A stretch of 64,000 nucleotides of DNA, taken from contig CM077667.1 of NCBI GenBank assembly GCA_039707655.1, positions 415,815,409 to 415,879,408 of the forward strand. The letters are read 5' to 3'. The stretch's first letter is position 1. Every line of letters starts with the position of its first letter. This DNA is from Elymus sibiricus. Taxonomy: Eukaryota > Streptophyta > Magnoliopsida > Poales > Poaceae. The position numbers were made by a program, and so were the translations under genes. Below are positions 22,823 to 32,908 of this stretch, piece after piece. The notes beneath the pieces were generated by a model. The model saw only the letters and a list, made by a program, of their open reading frames with translations. It ran no database searches and was not told where the DNA came from.

Positions 22823-24034
22823 GGATCCACCGAGTTTATCCAAGACAGAAGCCAAACCAAACCCTAGCATCTCGGTACTACCAGCTTTTCATTCGGTGCC
22901 ACCGAAATCAGTGACCAACTTCCGGGTTAGCCATTTTCTAGATTCGGTCCCACCGAGTTCTGAGAATCGGTACCACCGAGAAGTTGAACCAACTTTCTAT
23001 TAGCCCATTTTTCTAAATCGGTCCCAGCGAGTTTGAGGAATCGGTCTCACCGAGATTTGGTAACTGCCTAGGTCACCTATATCGGTACCACCGAGATTCA
23101 TATATCGGTTCCACCGAAAACGCCAAAGTTGCCACATTTTGAACTAGTCGGTGCTATCGAGTTTTTACTTCGGTTTCACCGAGTTGGACAATAATGTTGT
23201 AACGGTTGGATTTTTGGAGAATCATATATATACCCCTCCACCACCACTCACTCGCAAGAGAAGCACTCAGAACAGATCTACACTTGCCATATCCAGTTTT
23301 CTGAGAGAGAGCCACCTAGCCTTGTGTTGAGGTCAAGATCTCCACTCCAACCATATGGATCTTGATTTCTAGCCTCCCCAAGTTGCTTTCCATCCAATCA
23401 ATCTCTTCTACCCATGCCAAATTAGTGAGAGAGTGATTGAGTGTTGAGGAGACTATCTTTTGAAGCACAAGAGCAAGGATTTCATCATACTACCACATCT
23501 ATTACCTTTTAGAAGGTGGTGCCTCCTAGATTGGTTAGGTGTCGCTTGGGAGCCTCCTTCTTCGTGATTGTGGAGTTGAACCAAGAGTTTGTAAGAGCAA
23601 GGAGATCGCCTACTTCGTGAAGATCTACCCTGAGTAAGGCTAGTCCTCCGTGGACGTAGGCCATCATGGAATAGACGAGGTTGCTACTTCGTGGACCCTT
23701 CGTGGGTGGAGCCCTCCATGGACTCTCGCGACCGTTACCCTCCGTGGGTTGAAGTCTCCATAAACGTGGATGTACGATAGCACCACCTATCGGAACCACG
23801 GGAAAAAATCTCCGCATCTCCAAATTGCGTTTGATCTTCCAATCCCTAACCTCTTACATTTGCATGTATTTACTTTCCGCTGCTATACTCTTAGACTTGC
23901 ATGTGTAGGGTAAACTTGACTTGCTACAATTGCTAAAATCTGCCCACAACAAAAATTGGGAAAAGGTTAGATTTTTATTTGGTCAAGTAGTCTAATCACC
24001 CCCCCCCCCCTCTAGACATACTTTCGATCCTACA
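22823..24034 (+). repeat. 3' LTR of the outer element, right half
   Basis: Continues the LTR from the target-site copy ggatc to the terminal CCTACA. It carries the CGGTN3ACCG array and a TATA box (separate entry), a long transcribed leader-like part, and a poly-C tract of at least 12 (about 23999-24010) near its end. Confidence 0.75.
22872..23232 (+). promoter_or_regulatory. CGGTN3ACCG palindrome array and TATA box in the outer element's LTR
   Basis: Exact CGGTN3ACCG copies at 22894, 22945, 22968, 23042, 23083, 23104 and 23171 (first base), plus three imperfect copies, followed by TATATATA at 23225-23232. This is a typical U3 enhancer-plus-core-promoter arrangement. What protein binds the motif is unknown. 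Confidence 0.55.
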
Positions 24035-24369
24035 ACGCGCCCGGGCGCGTCCGCGGGCGTTTGAGGGTTCGGATTTGCCAAGTCCGGTTGTAGATGCTCT
24101 AAGAAAAAGGGAAGTAGTAATACATTATTTTGTGGTGCATACTTAACGGCCCAGTCTCTCAAGGATGGTCATAGAGAGAGAATGTACGAGTGCTTTGATA
24201 AAAAGAGTGTATGTGCATATATATGAGCGTCTGTGTCTATATTATGTTCGAAAAAAGTTGCAAGAGCTAAATTCAGAAGTTGAGTTAACCTAGAATCAAC
24301 ATGCTTAATTGCCGCCCGAAACAAGATAATGGATATCCAAAATAACAAACCATAAGACTAGAGAGAAAT
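24035..24369. other. Host flank with a 5'-truncated SINE fragment
   Basis: Short piece of older sequence between the outer LTR and the minus-strand copia element. About 24150-24255 (plus) resembles the 3' part of the tRNA-derived SINE found at 32388-32664 (cagtctctcaagg, tcatagag, tatatgagcgtctgtgtc, then an A-rich end). It ends with the copia target site GAAAT at 24365-24369. Confidence 0.45.
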
Positions 24370-24980
24370 TGTTGAAAAACTAGGCATTTTTCGTTAAGTT
24401 TAATCCAGGAAAACAATAGGTAAAACATGATCAACATGATAGATAGAATAATTGAGAGATGCAACAGATTGTTTAAACTAGTCATCCAATTGAGATCATA
24501 AGTAACAAGAAACATATCCAAGTCGATCACGAGTTGCAGTAAACCAAATACTAGCCCTAACAGAGAGATTATGATGACATACGGGAAAAGATGTTGACGT
24601 GTCGTTCGTCATGTCGTTGAAGAGGTCGTCAACGTCGGGGAAGAAGTCGTCGTTGGGGAACTCGTCGTCGAGGATGTCGACGTTCGCAGCCACGATGAAC
24701 AAAAATCCAGTAGTCGTGCGGAGGCACTCCCCAAAAAACTAATCGCCCCTCTCCCGTACCGGATCACAAGAGGCGGGGTTTCAGAGGCCTATTGTCTCAC
24801 TCCCCGGTGCACGTCGGGAAGCGAGATGGGAAAGAGATAGGCGACGCAATGCTTTGGAATGAGACAAAGAGTTGTTTCTTGCCTATAGAGGAGCAACCTC
24901 TTATATAGACGAGAAGAGCTGAAACCAACCCCTCATTAGTAGAAGATAAATGGGCGCAATAAAAACCATTAAGCTGATGC
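24370..24980 (-). repeat. Truncated 3' LTR of the old copia element
   Basis: Matches 29388-30007 until gctgatgc, then diverges. The U3 start and the polypurine tract are missing, most likely by one deletion. Confidence 0.75.
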
Positions 24981-25421
24981 TACACTCACTCACAACTTGA
25001 ACAGTGGACTACGCCTTGAACTGCAAGTTTTGTGTAAACAAGTTTCACATAAAAGCCTTGACCGATACTAGACCACTGAAAACTTTCCCGCGGGTAGGAG
25101 CATATACGTCATACTCCGGGGCCTCTTCATGAATTTATTAGAGAACACCCAACTCTCACGGACTGGGACATTGAACAATCTAACTCATATAGGTGTGTTC
25201 TTTCTAGATGTTCTATAGGACAACATCTTTGCCTACCCAAGCCATTCAGAATACATTAAGATAAATATCAACCTGCCATATATATTAGGAGAAAATTGCA
25301 TCATAACGGAGTGGATCTTTATAAAATAAATATTCTCCTCTCAGTTATCCAATAGCTTGTCTCGCCAATTCTAATTCATGGGATCTCCAATCACAAAGAA
25401 TGGGTTACCACCATGAACAAC
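24981..25421 (-). other. 3' noncoding region of the old copia element
   Basis: Between the pol stop and the truncated LTR. No ORF or repeat that I can name. Confidence 0.5.
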
Positions 25422-28400
25422 TTATGTAGTGGGTCTCAATCCCATCTTCGATGCATCATCTATCACATTTCGTGATAAACCCTTTGTGAAGGGATTTGCC
25501 AAATTCTTTGATGTTTTTATATAGTCCAATGCTATAACTCTGGAGTTTCTCATAAACCTGACATATTTCAGTCTCCTTCTCACATGTCTAGATGACTTCT
25601 TATTATCCTTAGAACTGATTACCTTGACGATCACATTTGATTGTCACAAATCATTACAATAGCTGGTATTGGTTTTTCAACAACCAACAAGTCCATCAAA
25701 AGTTCTCGAAGCCATTCTGCTGCAACTGTTGTTGTGTCTAATGTTGTGAGTTCTGCTTCCATTGTTGACCTTGTTAGAATGGCCTGCTTGCAAGACTTCC
25801 ACGAAACAGCGGCACCACCAAGTGTAAACACATAACCACTTGTGGATTTAAGCTCATCAACATCAGATATCCAATTCGCATCACTATAACCTTCAAGTAC
25901 TCTTGGATACCCCGTATAGTGAAGTCCATAACTCGCAGTTCCTTTAAGATAGTGCATTATTCTCTCAAGTGCATGCCAGTGAACATCTCCTAGGTTTGAA
26001 ACAAACCGGCTTAGTTTTCTCACAGCAAATGAGATGTCATGCCTCATAGCGCTAGCTAAATACATGAGCGAGCCAATGATTGAGAAAATCTCAATTGATC
26101 CTTTGTTTCCCCTTCGTTCTTCCGAATCAACACACTCGGATCATAAGGTGTCGGAGAAGGTTTACAATCTGAATAACCAAAGCGATCCAGAACCTTCTCC
26201 ACATAGTGAGACTAAAACAGAGTGATCCCACCATCATCGCCTCTTAAAAGCTTGATGTTCAAGATAACATCAGCTACTCCAAGGTCTTTCATCTCAAAGT
26301 TTTGATTTTGAAAATCTTTCACTCCCTCAATGACCTTGAGATTTGTTCCAAATATAAGTATGTCGTCAACATACAAACATAATATAACTCCCTCGCCTCC
26401 ACCATGGCGATAGTACACACACTTGTCAGCTTTGTTTGCAACAAAGCCCGTAGATGTCAAAGTTCTTTAGAACTTATCATGCCATTGCTTAGGTGCTTGT
26501 CTCAAACCATACAAAGATTTCAACAGTTTGCACACTTTTCCTTCATGACCATCTACTACAAAACCATCAGGTTGTTCCATGTAAATTTCCTCCTCCAACT
26601 CTCCATTTAGAAAAGCTATCTTAACGTCCATTTGATGAACGAGAAGACTTTGCGAGGTAGCCAATGAGAGTAGTACTCGTATGGTGTTCAATCTGGCCAT
26701 AGGCGCATAAGTATCAAAGAAATCTTCACATGTTTTGGGTATATCCCTTGGCTACAAGATGTGCCTTGTACTTTTCAATTGTACCATCAGGCCTAAGATT
26801 TTTCTTAAACACTCACTTACACCCTACAGGTTTACACCCATAAGGATGATTAGTGATCTCCCATGTCCTGTTAGTCATGATGGAATCTATCTCACTACGC
26901 ACAACTTCATTCCAGTAGTCAGCATCAGAAGATGCATAAGCTTCTGAAATAGAAGTGGGAGTATCATTCACGAGGTACACAATGAAATCTTCACCAAATG
27001 ACTTTGTGGTCCTTTGTCTCTTGCCCCTTCTAGGAGCTTCATTGTTATCCTCCTCACGAATCTCAGTGTGTTTCTGATTGGAACGTTCCAATGGAACAAA
27101 AGGTTCAGGAGTTGTCTCTGACCTCTGACAAGATGAGCCAGACATATCTTTCATAGGAAAAATATCCTCAAAGGAAGTCGCATCATTCAACTCCATGATT
27201 GTACCAATATTCATGTCAAGTACCTCAGAGTTACCACTAGAAATCTATAGTCAATGCTATGGAAAGCATATCCCAGGAAAGCACAACCAACTGTTTTTAG
27301 TCCAAGCTTACGCTTCTTGGTAATTGGCACGTTGACTTTAGCCAAGCAACCCCAAGTTCGTAAGTAGGAGAGTTTAAGCATTTTACTTTCCCATTCCTCA
27401 AATGGGGTAATCTCTTTATTCTTCATGGGAACTCTGTTTAGGACATGACTTGCAATCATCAAAGCCTCCCCCATCATTCCTTGGAAAAAGTCGATGTGTC
27501 TAACATGGCATTAACCAAATCAGTTAGTGTGCGGTTCTTTCGTTCGGCAACCCCGTTCGATTGGGGAGAATAGGGAGGCATCCTCTCATGTATTATGCCA
27601 TGTTCCTCACAGAATAAATTGAACTCGTTGGAAAAATACTCTCCATCGCGATCCGACCTAAGCCTTTTGATGTTTCGATCAAGTTGATTCTCTACTTTGG
27701 CTTTATAGATTTTAAAGTAGTGCAAAGCCTCACTTTTGTTTTCAAAAAATATATCATGCAATATCTATTAAAGTCTTCAATTAGAGTCATGAAATATATT
27801 TTCCCACCTTTTTTCAACACACCATTCATCTCGCAAAGATCTGAATGTATGAGTTCAAGTGGTGCCAAATTCCTCGCTTCAGTACTTGTATGAGACTTGC
27901 GAGGTTGCTTTGCTTGCACAAACACACTTGGCACTTAGAACCTTTGACAATTGTGAATTTCGGGATTAAACTCAAATTTGCTAGCCGCGTCATGCAACCA
28001 AAGTTAATATGACAAAGTCGTGAATGCCAAACATTTGATTCAGTTTCACTGCACATGATTAATAACTTTAGTGCAAAAGTCTGAAAAAGATAAGCGGAAC
28101 AAGCCTCCGCTCTCATAGCCCTTTCCAAAAAGTTGTCCACACTTGGACACTACAACCTTATTGGACTCAAACACCAACTTATAGCTATCTCGACACAAAC
28201 GAGAGCCACTGATTAGATTTTTATTTATAGAAAGGATGTGATGCACATTCTTTAGCCGCACCATCTTTCTCGAAGTCAACTTCAGATCGACCGTACCAAC
28301 ATCATGAACAGAAGCATGAGACCCGTTCCCCATCAGCACGGGTGTAGTTCTTGCGATCTGATAAGAAGAAAACATGTTGATGTCAGAACATGCATGTATA

Positions 28401-29387
28401 TTGGCACCGGTGTCAATCCACCAATAAGGAGAATGACATACTGAAAGAACGGTAGGAAATTTACCATACCCGACATCTTTCTTCTCGACATCGTCAATAA
28501 CAACATTGGCGGTCTTGCCGTTGTTCTTATTTTGATGCATGTCCCAGCAGTCATTGCAAGAAGAAGCCCAATGATTCTCGCTGCCGCATACATGGCATTT
28601 TCCTTTCTTCTTATATATATGTCTTCTTCTTCTTGAAGTTGGCAGGCTGTTGGACTTTGTTCTTGCCGTCAAACTTTCCTTTGCCCCCATAGTTGTTTTT
28701 GTTCTTGGGTTTGTGGGGTTGAAAACTTTTCTTATGTACCAAATTGGCATTAGAATTCCCCTCATGAAAACGAGTGCGTGTGTCTTTTGCCCTCGCCTTT
28801 TCTTCCACATCAAGAGTGCCAATAAGATTGACAACAGTAAACTCTTGCCTCTTGCGCTTTGGAGAGGTAGCAAAATTCCTCCACGAAGGTGGAAGCTTGG
28901 CAATGATGCCCCCGGCAATGAATTTGTCCGGTAACACACAATTGAGATGCTCAAGTTCTTTAGTGAGCGACTGAATCTCATGTGCCTGCTCAACAACGGA
29001 GAGGTCATCAGTCATCTTGTAGTCATGATACTGTTCCATGATATACAACTCATTTCCTGCGTCCGTGACCCCAAATTTGGCCTCGAGCGCATCCCACATA
29101 TCCTTACCGACCATGATGGTCATGAATGGATCGACAATCTTGTCACCAAGAACACTCAGAGCAGCACCTCTGAAAAGGGTGTATGTAGCATGGAAAGCAT
29201 GCTCCTGCTCAGCAGTCAGCTCTCCCTCTGGCTTGCCTTTAGAGCCATGAAAACAGCTCATAGTCGTAAGCCAAAGAACTTCCCTCGCACGCCACCTCTT
29301 ATAGTTCACACCCTCAAATGGTGCGGGCTTGAGAGTTGCAGCAAAAGCAATAGGAGAAAATTGCCTACACAATTTAGGTTTTTGGAT
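25422..29387 (-). pseudogene. Gag-pol of the old copia element
   Basis: Minus-strand order: gag (FEGVNYKRWR near 29310), zinc knuckle [14 protein letters not shown] near 28590, protease [14 protein letters not shown] near 28430, GAG-pre-integrase VWHSRLCHINFGC near 28040, integrase LIHSDLCEMNGV near 27840, LRSDRDGEYFS near 27650 and SNGVAERKNRTL near 27540, RT MDVKIAFLNGELEEEIYM near 26630, LYGLRQAPKQWHDKF near 26480 and LYVDDILIFG near 26370, RNase [21 protein letters not shown] near 25890. The ending LANPFTKGLS lies near 25490. Many frameshifts and stops split it into at least nine open pieces, so it is not functional. Confidence 0.9.
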
Positions 29388-30252
29388 TGTTGAAAAATTA
29401 GGCATTTTTCCGTTAAGTTTATTCCGGAAAAACAATAGGTAAAACATGATCAACGTGATAGATAGAATAATTGAGAGATGCAACAGATTGTTTAAACTAG
29501 TCATCCAATTGAGATCATAAGTAACAAGCAACATATACAGGTCGATCACGAGTAGCAGTAAACCAAATACTAGCCCTAACAGAGAGAATAAGATGACATA
29601 CGAGACAGCAGCAGAAGATGTTGACGTGTTGTTCGTCATGTCATCGAAGAAGTCGTCGACGTTGGGGAAGAAGTCGTTGTTGGGGAACTCGTCGTCGAGG
29701 ATGTCGACGTTCGCAGCCACGATGAAGAAAAATCCAACAGTCGTGCGGAGGCACTCCCTAAAAACCTAATCGCCCCTCTCCCTTACCTGATCACAAGAGG
29801 CGGGGTTTCAAAGGCCAGATGTCTCACTCTCCGGTGCACGCGAGGAAGTGAGATGGGAAAGAGATAGGCGGCGTAATGCTTTGGAATGGGACAAAGAGTT
29901 GTTTCTTGCCTGTAGAGGAGCGACCTCTTATATACACGAGAAGAGCCAAAACCGACCCCTCATAAGTAGAAGAGAAATGGGCGCAATAAAAACCATTAAG
30001 CTGATGCACTAAACACCGTTAAGAAGAGAAGAAACGAGCGCACTAAAAATCCCATGAAATGTTCAGTTTCTTCTTCCATTTATGCGTCAATCGTTTCAAC
30101 TTCTTTCTGCATGACAGAAATAAACAACACATACACGTATTTTTCACACCACCTTGTCATGCATGAATGGACACATAAGCCTCTGGAATTTACCTTGAAT
30201 TATTGGAAGAAAATATGAATTATCATATGGGCTAGACCCAATAATTCCAACA
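29388..30252 (-). repeat. 5' LTR of the old copia element
   Basis: TGTTGGAATT...TTTTTCAACA on the minus strand. An ORF opens inside it at 29720 and continues without a stop into gag (see findings). Confidence 0.8.
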
Positions 30253-30294
30253 GAAATCAGGTCGGTTATACTCAACAAAAGCACATCATTGTGG

Positions 30295-31428
30295 TCATCG
30301 AGATAAGCCGGCGCCTTGTGACATCTGCTGCAAGGCCAGTTGAGAACCCGGAACGTTGATGGTGTAGCTGGAGAGGAGGTGGACGATGGTGAAAGGCCGG
30401 TCAGCGACGAGGACAAACTGCTCATCCCGCTTCACGAAATCGACGGCCTCGGAGACCCTCTCCACTTTCCCGTTGTTGCACCTGCAGATGTGAGCGGACG
30501 AGCCCAGATGCTCAGTGTAGTACACGCAGTTCGCCTCGATGCCTGGGAACTTATCGGCGTCCACGGCCAGGCACCTCCGATGGCCGACAAAGATGGCGAA
30601 CCTGCCGATGCTCTGCATGAGCCAGAGCCCACGTGTCTCCATGTCAAACTTGGAGACGCATGGCGAGGTGGCTCTCCGTGGCTTGAAGACGAGCAGCATG
30701 TGGTCGGCCATCCCAACGAGGAAACCCCGGTCGTCGTTCGCGTAGCCGGAGAAGAACTTGTCGGGGTCGAAACCGTATGTCTTCACGAGCTTGAATAGAA
30801 CAGGACCCACTGCGGGTCCGGCAACGTGCGCGTAGACGCCGCCGCCTACGGCCGCCTTGAGTAGGAGGTCGTAGTCTGCCGTGCTCTCGTGGACGGTGAA
30901 ACCCCGGCTGTCGGGGCCGGCCGTGTAATGCGTGCGAGAGGAGCTGCAGAGCAGGACGAGCTTGAGCAGGAAGGTGCCATCGAAGACGACGTCGGCGCCC
31001 CCCACCTCGGCGGGCACGGGCGCCGCGAAGCGGACCATGGCGCCGGTGAGAGGATTGAGCACGCTGGCCGCGTGAGGAGGGCTTTTGTGCGCCAGCACGA
31101 AGTAGCCGCTGTGGGTGGTCGCCACGACGTAGTGGTCGCTCGGCAGCGGGAGCTTCCTGTGGCGGAAGCGGCCGGTGTCGGCGTTCAGAAGGAGCATTGG
31201 TTTTCCTTCGCTCTGGAAGGGGGCGTCGAGGACGACCCACCGGCGCAGGTGGAAGCGGTGATCAGAGGCGTTGTCCTTGGGGTCGTCCGTGGCGGCGCGC
31301 CAGCTCGGGCAGACGGCGCGCGTGTCCATGTAGCAGTCGACGTCGTTGGTGTGGAGGAAGGAGTCGGCGATGCGGCGGACGAGGTCGGGCGGGAGCGTGG
31401 GCCATTTGGACCGGTCCTCGGTCACCAT
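30295..31428 (-). CDS. F-box/DUF295-like protein
   Basis: An uninterrupted 377-codon frame from ATG 31428 (MVTEDRSKWPTLPPDLVRR; good context, gccATGg) to TGA at 30295-30297. The N-terminus fits an F-box: LPPDLVRRIADSFLH followed by CPSWRAA. Such proteins link a target to the SCF ubiquitin ligase through SKP1. The C-terminal part resembles the DUF295 half of grass F-box proteins (RGFLVGMADHMLLVFKP, GLWLMQSIGRFAIFVGHRR, GIEANCVYYTEH). The frame is open further upstream: an in-frame ATG at 31521 would add 31 residues and one at 31878 would add 150, of which the outer part looks like UTR or intron. GC-rich coding sequence. A copia element begins 42 bp past the stop. The target protein is unknown. 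Confidence 0.85.
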   Translation of the reverse strand: MVTEDRSKWPTLPPDLVRRIADSFLHTNDVDCYMDTRAVCPSWRAATDDPKDNASDHRFHLRRWVVLDAPFQSEGKPMLLLNADTGRFRHRKLPLPSDHYVVATTHSGYFVLAHKSPPHAASVLNPLTGAMVRFAAPVPAEVGGADVVFDGTFLLKLVLLCSSSRTHYTAGPDSRGFTVHESTADYDLLLKAAVGGGVYAHVAGPAVGPVLFKLVKTYGFDPDKFFSGYANDDRGFLVGMADHMLLVFKPRRATSPCVSKFDMETRGLWLMQSIGRFAIFVGHRRCLAVDADKFPGIEANCVYYTEHLGSSAHICRCNNGKVERVSEAVDFVKRDEQFVLVADRPFTIVHLLSSYTINVPGSQLALQQMSQGAGLSR

Positions 31429-31991
31429 GGCCGGAACTGCCGGAGAGGTTTCCAGACATCCCGGGCCTTTCTTCTCCCTTTTGGCCGGGGAAAGAGGAAG
31501 AGCTGCGTCGACGCCCGTCATGACGCACACCCCAGTTCCTGCGACGACATGAACGCACACTCCAGTTCCTGCTAAAGAAGCGAACAGCGTGAAGGAAACA
31601 CAAAAACACGCAGTCGCGTCAAGAAAATGAAGGAAGAACCAGGACAGGAGAAGGTTACCAGATGATGATGTACAGAAGAACACAAGCAGAGCAGAGTGGC
31701 CAAATGGAGGAGGGGGGTGACGAAGAGGGGAGAGCAGTAGCACAAGTGCAGAGCGGCTGGTGGTCTCGAAGAACTGACGCAGTGACGCGCCCAACGGACC
31801 ACGAGCTGCTGCTGCAGCAGCAGCAGCACGCCACGCCCTGCTCCGTCCAGTCAAGTTGAGCACCGCGCGCCGGAGCAATGCACCGGGTCTGAAAAGGCAC
31901 AGTCAGGCTAAGCATTTCGGGATAAAGGCCACGTTCCGCTGACAGCGTTCCTCGTGGTGACGTCACTCGCATGACGATGGGAGCACACGCG
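31429..31991 (-). promoter_or_regulatory. 5' region of the F-box gene with a duplicated splice-acceptor-like unit
   Basis: A candidate 5'-UTR intron: donor CTG|GTAACC near 31659 and two possible acceptors, GCAG|GAACTGG near 31571 and near 31541. The second lies in a 30-bp tandem duplication (about 31520-31579). The exact start of transcription is not visible. Confidence 0.35.
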
Positions 31992-32273
31992 CGAGGGCCT
32001 CCGCATCGGTGCTAAGGATGCCACGTAGGCAAAAAGATGATGTGGCGAAGCAATTAAAGAGGAAAGAGAGCATTGGGAAGAACCGGTTCTAAGCGTGTGA
32101 ACCTATGTAAAATGACTACCAACCAATGCATGAAGAAGTTTAATTATTAAACAATTCCATGAGAGAAGCTTAGCAACAAAAGCTAAGCACCTATGCATTG
32201 GGGAGACTAGTTGCTAAGGTTTTTAATACACTTAGCACCCCCTCTAAGCACCTGTCCATTGGAACCAGCCTTA
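31992..32273. mobile_element. Possible MITE upstream of the F-box gene
   Basis: About 280 bp with imperfect inverted ends (GGGCCTCCGCATCGGTGCTAAG on the left against CTAAGCACC...GGAACCAGCC on the right) and an AT-rich centre (first motif shortened here to its start: GGGCCTCCGCATCGGTGC). No clear target duplication. Superfamily uncertain. Confidence 0.3.
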
Positions 32274-32387
32274 GGCTGCGCACACTCGAAACCTGAGTGC
32301 AAAGGCAGAGCTATGGTATAGGTTTGTAACGTTCACAACGGTGCAAGTCGTGTGAAGTAAAAAAAAAGGAAAAGTTACTGTACAATA

Positions 32388-32664
32388 TATGTTTTTTAAA
32401 CGCAATACAGACGCAATCGCTCATATACACGCGCATACACTCACCTCTATAAACACCTTCGAGAGACTAAGTCGGCATATCATCTTGAGATTTACGAAGT
32501 TACCGTAGGCGTCTCGTCATCGACGGGAATGTCTCCTCCCATTGAATGCGCATCGTCGAAAATCTTGAAATAAATCCAGGAATAATGCGAGCACCAGGAC
32601 TTAGAACCCTAGTGGGCTGAGAATACCACTGTCCCTCTAACCATCCAACCACAGGTTGGTTCGC
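32388..32664 (-). mobile_element. tRNA-derived SINE, Au-like
   Basis: On the minus strand a tRNA-related head with A-box-like TGGTTGGATGG and B-box-like GGTTCTAAGTCC is followed by the body and a tail near the TTTTTTAAA at 32392. Flanking 13-bp repeats TTACTGTACAATA (32375-32387) and TTACTTTACAATA (32665-32677) match at 12 of 13. It is noncoding and would be copied by LINE machinery. Confidence 0.75.
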
Positions 32665-32677
32665 TTACTTTACAATA

Positions 32678-32906
32678 CTCCCTCCTTAAAATATAGGGCA
32701 CGCTTGACTTTGTACAATCTCTTTAACTATTAATATATACCAAAATACATGAATTGAACATCATCATATTTGTCTTGCAAAACAATTCCATCTGATATAT
32801 CTTTATAATAATTTTGGAAGCATACAATAAGTGAAAATTATAGTCAAAATTGTGCCATGAAGACCAAAAAAGTCAACACACGCCTTATATTTTGGAAAGG
32901 AGGGAG
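32678..32906. mobile_element. Stowaway MITE (Tc1/mariner-derived)
   Basis: 229 bp with terminal inverted repeats CTCCCTCC...GGAGGGAG flanked by TA (32676-32677 and 32907-32908). It lies against the right target duplication of the SINE. Confidence 0.85.
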
Positions 32907-32908
32907 TA

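Larger units (their letters stand above)
1..24034 (+). mobile_element. Large LTR retrotransposon lacking pol (LARD-type), 5' end outside window, interrupted by a gypsy element
   Basis: Outermost element of the nested stack. Visible parts are an internal leader (1-1049), a decayed gag-like ORF (1050-3177), a 3' untranslated stretch, a polypurine tract (3641-3655) and the 3' LTR, which starts TGAAATCACAA at 3656 and ends CCTACA at 24034. A gypsy element splits the LTR at 4040/22823; removing it and one target duplication leaves an LTR of about 1592 bp. No protease, reverse transcriptase, RNase H or integrase frame is present, so it would need enzymes supplied in trans. The 5' LTR and PBS lie left of the window. 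The bases after the LTR (acgcg, 24035-24039) would be the right target duplication but cannot be checked here. I do not recognise the family name. Confidence 0.75.
24370..30252 (-). mobile_element. Ty1/copia LTR retrotransposon, old and rearranged
   Basis: Termini TGTTGGAATTATTGG (minus, at 30252) and ...TTTTTCAACA (minus, ending 24370), with a perfect 5-bp target duplication GAAAT at 24365-24369 and 30253-30257. The 5' LTR (29388-30252) is 865 bp. The 3' LTR (24370-24980) lacks its first 245 bp. Gag-pol is present in domain order but broken many times. No tRNA primer site is seen after the 5' LTR. Clearly older than Angela. I do not recognise the family name. Confidence 0.85.

Noticed and set aside
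24150..24255. Full SINE copy
   Set aside because: Only the 3' part resembles the SINE; no A/B boxes or target duplication were found.
30889..31575. 228-codon plus-strand ORF over the F-box gene
   Set aside because: Antisense shadow of the GC-rich F-box CDS; no family resemblance.
31429..31878. N-terminal extension of the F-box protein from the ATG at 31878
   Set aside because: Ala-run, low-complexity and hydrophobic residues, with splice signals inside; more likely 5' UTR and intron. Kept as an alternative in the F-box entry.
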